Positions 38,101-47,074 of a stretch of DNA of 64,000 bases are shown one piece after another. The notes beneath the pieces were generated by a model. The model did not search any database. It saw only the letters and a program-made list of their open reading frames with translations, and was not told the DNA's origin. Location of the stretch: assembly GCA_963662155.1 (NCBI GenBank), contig OY759271.1, positions 17,822,228 through 17,886,227 of the forward strand, written 5' to 3'. This DNA is from Lamellibrachia columna. Lineage: Eukaryota; Annelida; Polychaeta; Sabellida; Siboglinidae. The first letter of the stretch is position 1, and the number at the start of each line of letters is the position of its first letter. The position numbers were made by a program, and so were the translations under genes.

Positions 38101-41100
38101 ACGTTGATATTGACCAAACCGAAATGGTCCCTGTGCTGTTGTCGTCATAGGGTTAGCGCAATAGGTGCTGTGCAAAAATAGAGATGCCACAAAGTGGTCA
38201 TTTGCAAGAAAATGGGCTGAAGTGTTGTTACTGCTGCTGCCGATGGTGGTGATGACGCAGTATGTTAGTAGAAGTAGACAAACAATCATACATGTGGTTA
38301 TGAGCTTGGCATTTTTCCGTATCGACGGACTGTCAGTGTCATGTAGTATGCCGACCATTACCATGCGGTAGGCAATGACGGCAAAGACGGCCATCAGAGC
38401 GAGGCCCACCATGAAGCCGATGATAACAAATGACGTCAATTTGCGCAGCAATTTTTCCTTATACGACAAGAATGGCTCCGTTTCTTTTGTGATCGGATTC
38501 AACTTCCAATATTGGACGTTCGCCTGAAACGATTCGTTGTCGTTAAGAAAAGAACATGTGGCTCAAGAAGAATTCCTCGTACCGGGTCAACAATAACTGC
38601 AGTTTTCCAGAGGCACACATATTATGACAGACACGTAACGATAATAATAACAAAATGCCGTTTAATTTACTAAGCCTCGGGATGAGGAGACATGATTTCT
38701 TACATGGGTATTGGGAAAAGTCATAAGGAAAAGAGCAAGGTAATGGCTGACGTAGGCGCTACTATACGGCGTTACGAACAACATATGTAATCACATGACC
38801 ATATCTGGAATGTACCAAAATGTTGCAATTTGTCAACAAATGGAATAGATTTGGAGCCAACGGCAACGTACTTCACATCGCAAAGATGAAGGTGCTACAA
38901 ACCACGCTGACCAATCGGAACGCATGTTACAAACCAAAAAGTCTGGCCGGATGCGCTCGTCCTGCTTGAAGGAGGTGACGTGCCAGTTGTAGTGGAGTTC
39001 GGCCTGCTTGTGCTTCCAGAACTCGAGGAAGACGCTCGCCCAGACGGCCATGAAGTAGGCGAAGAACACGGTCGCCCCGTTATCGAACATGTACGTGAGC
39101 CGGGCGATGGAGCAGCTGTCTTGCAGTCGCCAGTAGGAGCAGGCGCCGTCGCAGTGCGGGCACATGGTCAGGTTGCCTGCGCGTCGTTTGTCGCACATCT
39201 AGGCAAGATCGCAATCTTGACAGTGCTTGTGTTTTAACGGGAAAGTGAACACATTTTCGGGTGGCTACAACCAGACTGTCCACACCACTTCACGTACTCC
39301 CGAATAGTCCACAAATGTAGTTTGTATGTGATGGCGGTTTAGGATATGAGAACGACGTAATGATCACTTGCGAATTAGTTTTGGTGGCGATTTATGGGAG
39401 TACATCTGTCATCTAAATGAATTCGTCGTAAAGGGACGCTAAGAGCTATGATAGCTATAATCTACGACCGTATCACGATAAACATAAACATTTAAAATTA
39501 AAACAAATCCCACGCAGAGTTTAGTTTAGTGCACTAGTAAAACATTTATGTTAAAACCCTCGCCAGTGTAGTTGTCCATATAAGCACCTCTTCGACGGGC
39601 GTGTTGAAGGTCGCCAGGCCGTAGATGAAGACGACGACACCCATCATCGAGGCCGGTATGAGCATTGTTGTGTAGAAGCCGAGCCACGCGAAGTAGATGG
39701 CGATCTTCACCCCGAAGTACTTGCAGATGTGGTCGAGTGGCTGGTAACAGTACCATCGTCCAGGTCGTGCCCACGTCTCGTGCAGCAACTGTCTGCTCAC
39801 ACAACTAACACCCAGCCTTCACTCGCACCTTCGTTGTTTGCGAGTAAAGTCACAGTTGAATATCTGACACAGCTTAACCATGAAGAACGCATTCCACGTG
39901 GTGGTTTAACAGTATTTGAGATTAACGGAGAATTTTTTTTCTTTTAACAGTTCATATCAAATATAAAGAACAGAAGAACTTGATGACACAAAGTAGCTTT
40001 AGTCAAAAACATTATTCTAACTAGATGGCACCACATGACGATAATGAAGCCGCGTTATTTGATGGAGACGGTGTGCGTTTTACCTTTTGCACATTAGATT
40101 CATTGAGCTGGCGTTCGTCTTGTAGTGGTCGTCGTGCAGGGGAAAGGCGGTCGAGTAGACCTTCTGGTTGAGGAGTTGGTCGATGCCGATCTTGTCCGTC
40201 ACCTCGTCGTCGAAGCTGGTTCGCAGCAGGAGCTCGTGTACCACGGCACTGCGCATGGCGGCACTGTCAACCAAGCACAACGGACAGATGACGCTACATT
40301 TGTGATGGGCCTTACGCGCTTACTGTGCCATCGATATATCGGTCAATAGCCTCCTCAGTCAAAAGTCCCCTTCCGGTCAAAAAAAAATCATTAATTGGAC
40401 GGTTCGCTGAAGGACGTTGGGACACACCATCACGTAGTAAATACGGCCTCTGTTGCTATAGCTTACGTTTTTCCCATTCCGATGTCTACGTTCTGCGTAT
40501 TATTTTGATTTGAATGACAACTAATTTCGAAAGAAACCAAACACCAGCGTGTGTCGCTTCCCGTTGGAGTGCGCTCTGTGTACCGTCAGTGCGCTCTGTG
40601 TGCCGTCAGTGCGCTCTGTGTACCGTCTGTGTGCCGCCAGTGCGCTCTGTGTACCGTCAGTACGCTCTGTGTGCCGTCAGTGCGCTCTGTGTACCGCCTG
40701 TGCGCTCTGTGTGCCGTCAGTGCGCTCTGTGTACCGCCAGTGCGCTCTGTGTACCGTCAGTGCGCTCTGTGTGCCGTCAGTGCGCTCTGTGTACCGCCAG
40801 TGCGCTCTGTGTGCCGTCAGTGCGCTCTGTGTGCCGTCAGTGCGCTCTGTGTACCGCCTGTGCGCTCTGTGTGCCGTCAGTGCGCTCTGTGTGCCGTCAG
40901 TGCGCTCTGTGTGCCGTCAGTGCGCTCTGTGTACCGCCAGTGCGCTCTGTGTACCGTCAGTGCGCTCTGTGTGTTCCGTCAGTGCGCTCTGTGTGTTCAT
41001 TCAGTCCGCTCTGTGTGCCGTCAGTGCGCTCTGTGTGCCGTCAGTGCGCTCTGTGTGCCGTCAGTGCGCACTTACACATTCAAGAAAACACACTAGGCGA

Positions 41101-42046
41101 ATACGTTGCATGCACAGCACAGTGAAACACCGATGTTCTTGGTCGCTGAGAAAGACAACTTGGAACATTCGTTTGGCCCCGATGTACAAAGTTGCCCGCT
41201 CAAATTACCATTTTTTTTAACAAAAACTTAAGAACCAACACAGAAATATAGAATCCTCCTTTCCAGGACCATGAGTGTGTGAAACCTATTGGAGGACGTA
41301 TCAGTTGAGGCTAAGGACACCACGACATTTAGGGAACTGCTGGGCCACGCCCGAATTCATAGTATATAGCTATTAATCCATCGACGCAATACCAAGTTGG
41401 GGGTTTGCTGATTAAGCAACAAAACAGAAACTGCCTCGCCCACCTGAAGCATGTCGGCGTGTTGATTGTGATGAACATCTCGGGTCGCATCTGGCTGAAC
41501 GGCGCCGTAAAATATTGCCTCTCCCTCAGAAACAACTCTAGATTGTCCGTGAAGCAACATGGTCGAAAGTTGGTGAAGGTACCGTCTGGTGTGTCGATGT
41601 CACATTCCTTTATGGGCATCTTCGTGCGCATGAACTCGGCCATGTGCAGGAGAATTTTTCGTGGTGCGTGTAGTTTGACGTAACGTAACTTCCGTTCATC
41701 GCAGTTCATGCGGTCCTGGTCATCATCGACTTCGAGTTCGAGACCAACGTTTACCAAGTTGTTCTCGAACACCAGTCTTTTCTTCACCGTTTCCTCATGA
41801 ACTGTTATCGGGCACACAAGCACGAAGTCAATTTGGCGCACCCCGTCAAAAAAGAACATCGTCGTCTTCGGCTGTAGGGTCGAATCACAGTTTGTTTAAC
41901 ATTTACGTCGCGGCTCACCCGCCACCAGTACTATACCTGGTGTCTTGCAGTTTCAGTTTCTGTCTGCTTATTCTCGAACCACGGCCTTGACCATGCACTC
42001 TGGTCACTGTTCGTGATGCACAGGAACAATTTACGCGTGTGGTTTC
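34791..42046 (-). CDS. Anoctamin (TMEM16 family), nearly complete, 11 firm exons plus one probable upstream exon
   Basis: Exons in order: 42046-41937 (probable), 41871-41444, 40263-40084, 39792-39588, 39198-38935, 38523-38292, 37986-37697, 37425-37228, 36674-36507, 36358-36200, 35957-35605, 35103-34791. All junctions are GT-AG and phases agree; the 11 firm exons total 2,790 bp, 929 residues plus stop. Anoctamins are dimeric ten-helix membrane proteins, calcium-activated chloride channels or lipid scramblases. Seen in order: the N-terminal domain ([13 protein letters not shown]), KYFGVKI before TM1, FDN-ATVFF in TM2, [20 protein letters not shown] in TM6, the [17 protein letters not shown] block, NNTMEIRND in TM8, NIGIWYDIL and TSDF in TM9, IPDVP after TM10. 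Odd points: a 15-residue repeat in the TM9-TM10 loop and Asn at one calcium-site acid. The N-terminus is incomplete. It looks closer to the ANO3/4-to-7 group than to ANO8 or ANO10; paralogue not assigned. Channel versus scramblase cannot be told. Confidence 0.93.
35605..35957 (-). CDS. Anoctamin exon: TM9-TM10 loop with 15-residue repeat
   Basis: The 3' part (NKTEEF, then [12 protein letters not shown]) matches the conserved CRYRDYRxPP loop motif, so the exon is real. Its 5' end is uncertain. The outermost acceptor (ATGTACAG, G at 35958) would include about six copies of [15 protein letters not shown]. Equivalent in-frame acceptors recur in each copy, so the exon could begin as late as about 35,700. 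Donor GTATTC at 35604, phase 2. Confidence 0.8.
35701..35966. repeat. 45-bp minisatellite inside an anoctamin exon, about 6 copies
   Basis: Units start at 35701, 35746, 35791, 35836, 35881 and 35926 (the last one truncated). Changes are few (CAAGG/CGAGG, CAGTATC/CAGGATC). On the minus strand each unit reads [15 protein letters not shown] in the anoctamin frame and contains TGTACAG and CTATACCTTGCAG. Confidence 0.95.
36090..36116. repeat. (GGAT)n microsatellite
   Basis: About six GGAT units with one GGAA, in the intron between the TM9 exon and the loop exon. Confidence 0.9.
36200..36358 (-). CDS. Anoctamin exon: TM9
   Basis: [20 protein letters not shown] and VPKFVYQ form TM9. [16 protein letters not shown] begins the extracellular loop and holds an N-glycosylation sequon (NHS). 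Donor GTTTGT, phase 0. Confidence 0.94.
36507..36674 (-). CDS. Anoctamin exon: TM7-TM8
   Basis: [20 protein letters not shown], then [14 protein letters not shown] with both TM8 acidic ligands present (E and D four residues apart), [18 protein letters not shown]. Acceptor TCTTACAG, donor GTGAGT. Confidence 0.95.
36905..37145 (+). pseudogene. Decayed LINE 3' fragment (reverse-transcriptase C-terminal tail) in an anoctamin intron
   Basis: On the plus strand, across at least two frame breaks and several stops, the translation shows the motifs that end many non-LTR retrotransposon polyproteins: WAGN near the start, KGRPTR, a DDII-like helix followed by [16 protein letters not shown], and finally QWADKAW. 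Order and spacing agree with the GRPxxRWxDDIxxxAGxxW...W tail of RTE/Jockey-like LINEs. It is antisense to the anoctamin, within the 553-bp intron between the TM6 and TM7-TM8 exons. Clade not assigned. Confidence 0.65.
37228..37425 (-). CDS. Anoctamin exon: TM6 calcium site and start of TM7
   Basis: [17 protein letters not shown] carries the TM6 ligands (Asn and Glu of NN-x-x-E). It ends [12 protein letters not shown], where the usual EYxEM motif of TM7 has Asn for the second Glu. Donor GTAGGT, phase 0. Confidence 0.94.
37697..37986 (-). CDS. Anoctamin exon: TM4-TM5 and start of TM6
   Basis: [20 protein letters not shown] (TM4), [33 protein letters not shown] (TM5), [19 protein letters not shown]. 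Acceptor TCTCCTTCAG; donor GTGTGT, phase 0. Confidence 0.95.
38292..38523 (-). CDS. Anoctamin exon: TM3
   Basis: Begins [18 protein letters not shown] (compare NPIxxxxEPY in anoctamins) and carries TM3 ([20 protein letters not shown], then YRM). It ends in phase 1 at ACAT/GTATGA. The frame runs on to 38098, but the next exon fits this donor. Confidence 0.92.
38935..39198 (-). CDS. Anoctamin exon: CPxCDxxCxYW motif and TM2
   Basis: 88 codons with [32 protein letters not shown] and ERIRPDFL. The extracellular cysteines of the family are present. Donor GTTTGT is non-consensus at +3 to +6. Confidence 0.94.
39588..39792 (-). CDS. Anoctamin exon: TM1
   Basis: [31 protein letters not shown] and [17 protein letters not shown] are classic anoctamin sequence. 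Acceptor GTGAGCAG. The donor GTGCTT is weak but gives phase 0 and an exact join to MCDKRRAGN in the next exon. Confidence 0.93.
40084..40263 (-). CDS. Anoctamin exon: RSxxVHELLxRT segment
   Basis: [28 protein letters not shown] and AFPLHDD match the end of the N-terminal domain. Acceptor TTGACAG, donor GTAAAA; 180 bp, phase 2 to phase 2. Confidence 0.92.
40567..41069. repeat. 20-bp minisatellite, about 25 copies, in an anoctamin intron
   Basis: Units of TCAGTGCGCTCTGTGTGCCG with variants TACCG, CCAG and CCTG, plus a few longer units near 40,970-41,010. The array fills nearly half of the 1,180-bp intron between the first two firm anoctamin exons. Each unit carries two CpGs. Because 20 is not a multiple of 3, all three forward frames are open over it; these frames are not genes. 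Confidence 0.95.
41444..41871 (-). CDS. Anoctamin exon: N-terminal cytosolic (dimerisation) domain
   Basis: Acceptor CCCTACAG, then [20 protein letters not shown], the conserved anoctamin opening. [15 protein letters not shown] matches the KIHAPWEVLxxYAE motif. It ends in phase 2 at CTTCAG/GTGGGC; the frame continues to a stop at 41329, but the next exon fits only with this donor ([13 protein letters not shown]). Confidence 0.9.
41937..42046 (-). CDS. Anoctamin probable upstream exon
   Basis: An open segment of 2 bases plus 36 codons after acceptor TTTTTTCGCTAG (G at 42047), ending at donor GTATAG (41936). Residues include [10 protein letters not shown] and end TARHQ. The end phase (0) fits the next exon, which starts [10 protein letters not shown]. 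The intron would be only 65 bp. Anoctamin N-termini vary, so similarity does not help. A first exon with the start codon must lie further upstream. Confidence 0.45.
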
Positions 42047-43700
42047 CTAGCGAAAAAACAACTCGTCAAATTAAAATAATCGTTGACGTATATGATTAGA
42101 TGTAGCTCATCGGCTCTGTTGTCTTGTGTTCAAGTAACGTACCTTGCTAATAGTGTTGTGTTTTGCCACGCCATCCTGTTTGTAATACCGCAAGTTTGAT
42201 GATGTCACAAGATTGCGTTTTGAATGCGCAACTAAACAATATTTAACGCGTCATATAGCATGTAACGTGTACGTATAGTATATAGTGGTGTTGGAATAAA
42301 TTGCATCCTATGCATGATGAATATTGACGGCGTTTTGTTACTGTTAAAATACAGTTATAAGTACTGATGTTTATGTTCACACAAATTATTACATTTAATA
42401 AAAGAAACAGAATACTACTGCCTTCCTACTCGAGTGAAACTATGGAAGACGACCATATTGTATGATGTCACACACTGAAGTTATCAGCGGTGTTCGAGAA
42501 ACGCATTTGTTTAATTAAACAGTGGTGATTGGTATGATATGTATATATACCATTACATATTTGGTAACATCGCTGTGCTTACGTTTGAGCACATCATTTA
42601 TGATTCAGCTGACAAGAAACTGGCACGCCACCTAGCGCATAATACCATTGCCTCTTGCGAAGAGATTGGTTTACTTTCAATTTCAGTTAATCGTACATGT
42701 ATGGAATACCAACCAACATTATTGATATTATTTTCTAGCATACAGTACTGACAACCACTAGCCGTACATGCCGTGGGGAACTAAGTCTACGTTTGGTGAG
42801 CTGGTGCAACCATTGACTAACATTTTGTGACTTCAGTTGACAGTTCCCCGGTCAGCTAAGTTTTCCCGCCTGACTCTTATTACTTATAGATTAGATGCAT
42901 GTTTTGAAACAAACGTCGTATTCGGCTCGGATCATTGGTCATGTTTATGATTATTAATACATATTCTTTTCGGTGTGTAGTAGTATATTATGGGCAACAA
43001 TGGCTATTTGTTTTAGTTGACGAACAGTTACCGAAGGCTAAGTATGTTTGGTTTACCGTATTCGCGACAACGAGACGATACACATGGACAAGTTGGCGCA
43101 CACACTGCAGTTATTTCCCTGACGATCCATGTGAAGACACGTTGTAATTACGATCCATGTGAAGACACGTTGTAAATCATCTCCATGTCCCTCACTACAA
43201 AAACTAGTAAACGCATCATTCGCTAAACAGCGAGTTCGATGACAAGAAGCGATAAAGGTATCTATCTCCTTCTATGCGTATAACTTGTGTTTTTAAATTA
43301 CATTTTCGCTTGATGTTATATCATGTGACACAGTAAAAATGTACTGAATTGAGGCATTCCCGCAAATGCCAACGTCCTTGTTGTTTGAAAAGAATTGAGT
43401 TATTCTTGAATCAAATAAAAACCAACGCTACGAATTAAAACATACGCAGTCGTAATAAAGACATTTATAGAAACACGTTTGATTCGTGTTTTTTTTCAAC
43501 ACAGTTCGTAAAGTTTACTAAACAAGAACATTGAAATAATAGCAGAATGCATTGCAGTTAAATGTTGCTGCTAGTGACGCAGAGTGCCAATCACGTGTGC
43601 GTGTTTCGCGTTCACGAATTCTGCCTCGTTTTCGGAAGCACATATCGAGAGTGATTGGTTCATTCAGCGATGTGTGAACACCAGTTCGTGAACCCATCAA
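42047..43700 (-). other. CpG-rich region upstream of the anoctamin exons
   Basis: This should hold the first exon and promoter of the anoctamin, but no exon could be fixed. Weak open frames (42539-42751 plus, 42935-43147 plus, 43518-43709 minus) show no family similarity. A 28-bp tandem duplication lies at 43122-43177. Confidence 0.45.
43122..43177. repeat. 28-bp tandem duplication
   Basis: ACGATCCATGTGAAGACACG followed by TTGTAATT, then the same with TTGTAAAT. Confidence 0.95.
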
Positions 43701-43960
43701 CACGTACATACTGTTGTGGGTTCGAAATGACCACTGACTGTTGGGGGTGTCCCCTAAAATTATTGGTCACCCCCCCGAAAAAAAATCTTCTTAAAAAATC
43801 TTTTTTTCCAGGCACTGTTATGGCTACTAGCGCCTATTTATGTGAAAAGACTTGCTTGCTTTCATAGCGACCTGTAGTTATTTTACCTACTTCGGTTGAA
43901 TGCACTTGTAAGTCACTCTGGATAAGAGCGTCTGCTAAATGACTAAATCGTAAATTGTGG
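43700..43960 (+). mobile_element. Retroposon fragment (SINE or LINE 3' end) with an L2-type GGATA stem-loop tail
   Basis: CTCTGGATAAGAG at 43916-43928 folds as a 4-bp stem with loop GGATA, followed by CGTCTGCTAAATGACTAAAT. Stem, loop and downstream sequence match the 3' tail of L2-clade LINEs such as eel UnaL2 and the SINEs that share it, where the GGAUA loop is recognised by the reverse transcriptase. About 190 bp upstream, GTGGGTTCGAAATGACC (43716-43732) resembles a tRNA-type B box, which would suit a tRNA-derived SINE, but no good A box was found. The 5' boundary is a guess. Confidence 0.6.
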
Positions 43961-44219
43961 TCTAAACCATTGTTACTGGAGTAATGTGCTTTCAGATACA
44001 CTGTGCTCTGTAATTCTGAGAAGTAAAATGCCAAGGTAAAATATGCCTCAACTAGACACTCATTGGTGGCATTACTGCAGACATCCAACAGATGGCGCAC
44101 TTAACCACAGAACACACTTTCGTCAGTGATATGAGTGGAATGATTTTAAATGTTTTAACAGAGATTAACTTAATGACAATAGAGTGAGCTGAATGAATCA
44201 GCTCAACTACCAACAGAAT

Positions 44220-44340
44220 GATGTCAAGTCCTGCGAAAACTGTTGAGTTCTGCCAAAACCGTTGAGTTCTTGCTGCGAGATCGATTGAATTCTGTGAAAA
44301 CTGTCGAGTTCTGTGAAAACCATCAAGTTCTTGCTGCAAG
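44220..44340. repeat. Degenerate tandem repeat of about 19-23 bp
   Basis: Repeats of TCTGYGAAAACYGTYGAGTT, four to five copies, interrupted twice by a CTTGCTGC block. Confidence 0.8.
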
Positions 44341-44600
44341 AGAACAGGTGCAACAGCGGAAGGGTACAACTATGAAATGTGGGACCCCCAAGCTTACATT
44401 TGTCTTTCTTATGGGAGGTCCCTGGTGCCTTATGGGGGGTCCTGGACCCCCCAGACCCCCCTCATTTCGAACACTGGTTAATGAAGAGGTCGCAGTGTGG
44501 ATATGCTCTGGTACAGTTTAGCAGCACCCTATGATTATCTTAGAAAGGACATTTTTGGATTGCTTCTAATTGCCTGTAATGTTCAGAGAAAACAGCAATT

Positions 44601-44792
44601 TGTTGGAGTGGGTGTATGTTGGGGTGGGTGTATGTTGGAGTGGGTGTATGTTGGGGTGGGTGTATGTTGGAGTGGGTGTATGTTGGAGTGGGTGTATGTT
44701 GGAGTGGGTGTATGTTGGGGTGGGTGTATGTTGGAGTGGGTGTATGTTGGGGTGGGTGTATGTTGGAGTGGGTGTATGTTGGGGTGGGTGTA
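44601..44792. repeat. 16-bp minisatellite, 12 exact-length copies
   Basis: TGTTGGAGTGGGTGTA and TGTTGGGGTGGGTGTA, 12 units with no indels. The A/G site reads A G A G A A A G A G A G, suggesting a 32-bp double unit was the amplified form. Confidence 0.97.
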
Positions 44793-45279
44793 TTGCAGCA
44801 AGGAATGTCACTTTTTTGTCAATGTCGGTCTTGATTATATTTTTAATTGTTCAAGCCATCAAGATGTTGGTTCAGAGGTTGTGTAGTTGGATAGATCACT
44901 TTCTGATGATCTATCACCAAGCAGGATTGCTGTTTTGGCACAATCGTTGTTTTTTGAAGTAGTGCAATCAGCATTGCTGGCATAGTCAGGTGGTTTTGCT
45001 GATATGGAAGTGGTGTTTTCAAATGTCTGTGTTGCTGCCCCCCTCCCGTTCAGAAACTGAACTAGCTATCTTTAGTTGGTGAGATGAGATTCAGTGTAGA
45101 CTCACTCCATTCCTTTTATTTGAATTGAGGTTTGTCCCTGTTATAGTGAGATGGTCTTTCAAGGATGGTACTATTTATGGTTTATTGTAACTGAAACCAG
45201 CTGATATAGTACTTTTTTTAGTTTGGGAGCAATGAGTCAATGCTTGGCTTGAAATAATGTTATTACAGTGTTTACTGCC

Positions 45280-45335
45280 ATTGTTCATGTCAGCTGCCCA
45301 GGAATTCATTGTTCATGTCAGCTGCCCAGGAATTC
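45280..45335. repeat. 28-bp perfect tandem duplication
   Basis: ATTGTTCATGTCAGCTGCCC plus AGGAATTC occurs twice without change. Confidence 0.95.
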
Positions 45336-45465
45336 ATATCACTCCCCTAGAATTGGTGTTATCTATGCAAAATGAGAGCAATTTCAAGACACCATGACTT
45401 CTCATGATACTGCTGCACTATCACTTGGTAATTGCATCTTCTGCATGATACTGGTTTTGGAATTT

Positions 45466-45533
45466 GTGTGTGTGTGTGGGGGTGTGCTAGAGTGTGGGGG
45501 TGTGCTAGAGTGTGGGGGTGTGCTAGAGTGTGT
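45466..45533. repeat. 18-bp tandem repeat
   Basis: About four units of TGTGGGGGTGTGCTAGAG, preceded by a (TG)n run. Confidence 0.9.
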
Positions 45534-46741
45534 GCCTGCCCACTGACGTTTCAGTTGGCTGGAATAACAGTGCTATTGAAACCCCATTTTTTATTTGTGT
45601 GTGGAGTTATGTAACTCACCCTGTCAATATCAGGAGCACAGTATTGTGTACATGGTGGAGAGATGTAAATTATTCTTACAATGCAGATGCTAATGCCAAC
45701 AAAGAGTATAACTATGCTGTGTTGGGGCAGTCTGCAGTAAATTTATACATAGGTAAGTAACAAACTGTTATGTACATATATCATAAACTGAAGAAATAAA
45801 GCATACATAATTATGCAGTTACAGTACGTACTTTGTTAAGCCATATGAACACGTTACTTGTCACCAACAACCTAGATGTCAACATTACATACAATCTTTG
45901 AAATCATCTCTCTTATAAATTTCTACTTATTCATTAGAAATGATTGTTGAACATTTGAGATGCAAGTTAATTTAGCATTAGTTTATTGAACAGATTTGAT
46001 AGTGCATGTTTGGAACATCTATACTTATTCAGACTTGGGGGCTTTGTGGTCCATTTATACTGCCTTGGAGCCTGACAAGTGACAGGTGGTGGTTTGTTGA
46101 CTTGTTCAACCCCCATGGGTAAGAAATGTGTTAACATTTGTATTAGCTGTAGTATTTGGCACTGTGCCAGCACAAGACTGTTTGGGTTGTTACTATAATG
46201 ATCTTCCATTTAAAAAATAAAATTATGCTGTTCTAAACCTTAATTTTTTTATGTTTTGTTTCCATTGCTTTGAAGTCAGCTGGGCCTAATGTTGGGGAAT
46301 GTGCAGTGGGTTGCTGGGTACGTTTCTGTTATAGTAGAGTGCACATTGGTTGAGATTCTGACCATTGTTCATGTCCTTATCTGTGTGGACATCTTTGGCT
46401 CTCCATTCTCTTTGTCTGATGCCGAATATTCTTCTAAAATGAGAATGTAAGATGTACATCTCATATTCTTTTGAACTGATCCAAAGTACATTAGTTGAGA
46501 CATCTGCACATCTAGTGAATAAATCAAACAGTGTCTAGTATATCATGTTAATGGTCAGATTGAAGATGTTTCAAAACATCTAGATGTGTGCTTCAGCATC
46601 AAATGCTGAGAGTGCTATATTGATGGGTGAAGGAACAGACAGCCTTAGAGAGAGTCTCAGATGGCTCAGTGATGTTATTGTAGCTGATCTTCTATCAGTT
46701 TAGTGATTTTCTAACTAACTTTCCATTGATGATGGACCAAT

Positions 46742-46800
46742 CAATGACCACTTGGAATGAGACATTAGCACAATGAACACTTAGAATGAGACATTAGCAC
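46742..46800. repeat. About 29-bp tandem duplication
   Basis: AATGAGACATTAGCACAATG and its 5' flank (CCACTTGG / ACACTTAG) are repeated once. Confidence 0.85.
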
Positions 46801-46999
46801 AATGATAGTAAATTATTTTCATGAAGAACCTGATTACTTATCAGCAGGAGTGCTGGGATCTCCTCCTGTGGGATCATCTGATCAGGAATAGGCTCAGGTT
46901 TCCCAGGAACTGCTTTGAGAACAGGACAAGAGATGATGTCAGAGAGAGAGAGCAGAGGTCATATATGGGGATGGGGCTAGGGAAACTGGAAGTTAAACA

Positions 47000-47074
47000 G
47001 AGAGGGAGGGAGGGAGGGACGGAGGGAGGGAGGGAGGGAGGGAGAGGAAGATGGAAGGAGAGAAAGAGGGAGAT
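47000..47074. repeat. (GGGA)n purine tract
   Basis: GGGA tetranucleotide repeats with one GGGAC interruption pass into irregular purine-rich sequence. Confidence 0.9.

Noticed and set aside
40514..41220. Three overlapping plus-strand frames of 181-223 codons rich in [10 protein letters not shown]
   Set aside because: They are the three frames of a 20-bp minisatellite in an anoctamin intron; a period not divisible by three without stops opens all frames.
43834..44100. 88-codon minus-strand frame containing FSHLADALIQSDLQ
   Set aside because: This is the antisense translation of the L2-type 3' tail, a commonly mispredicted peptide, not a gene.
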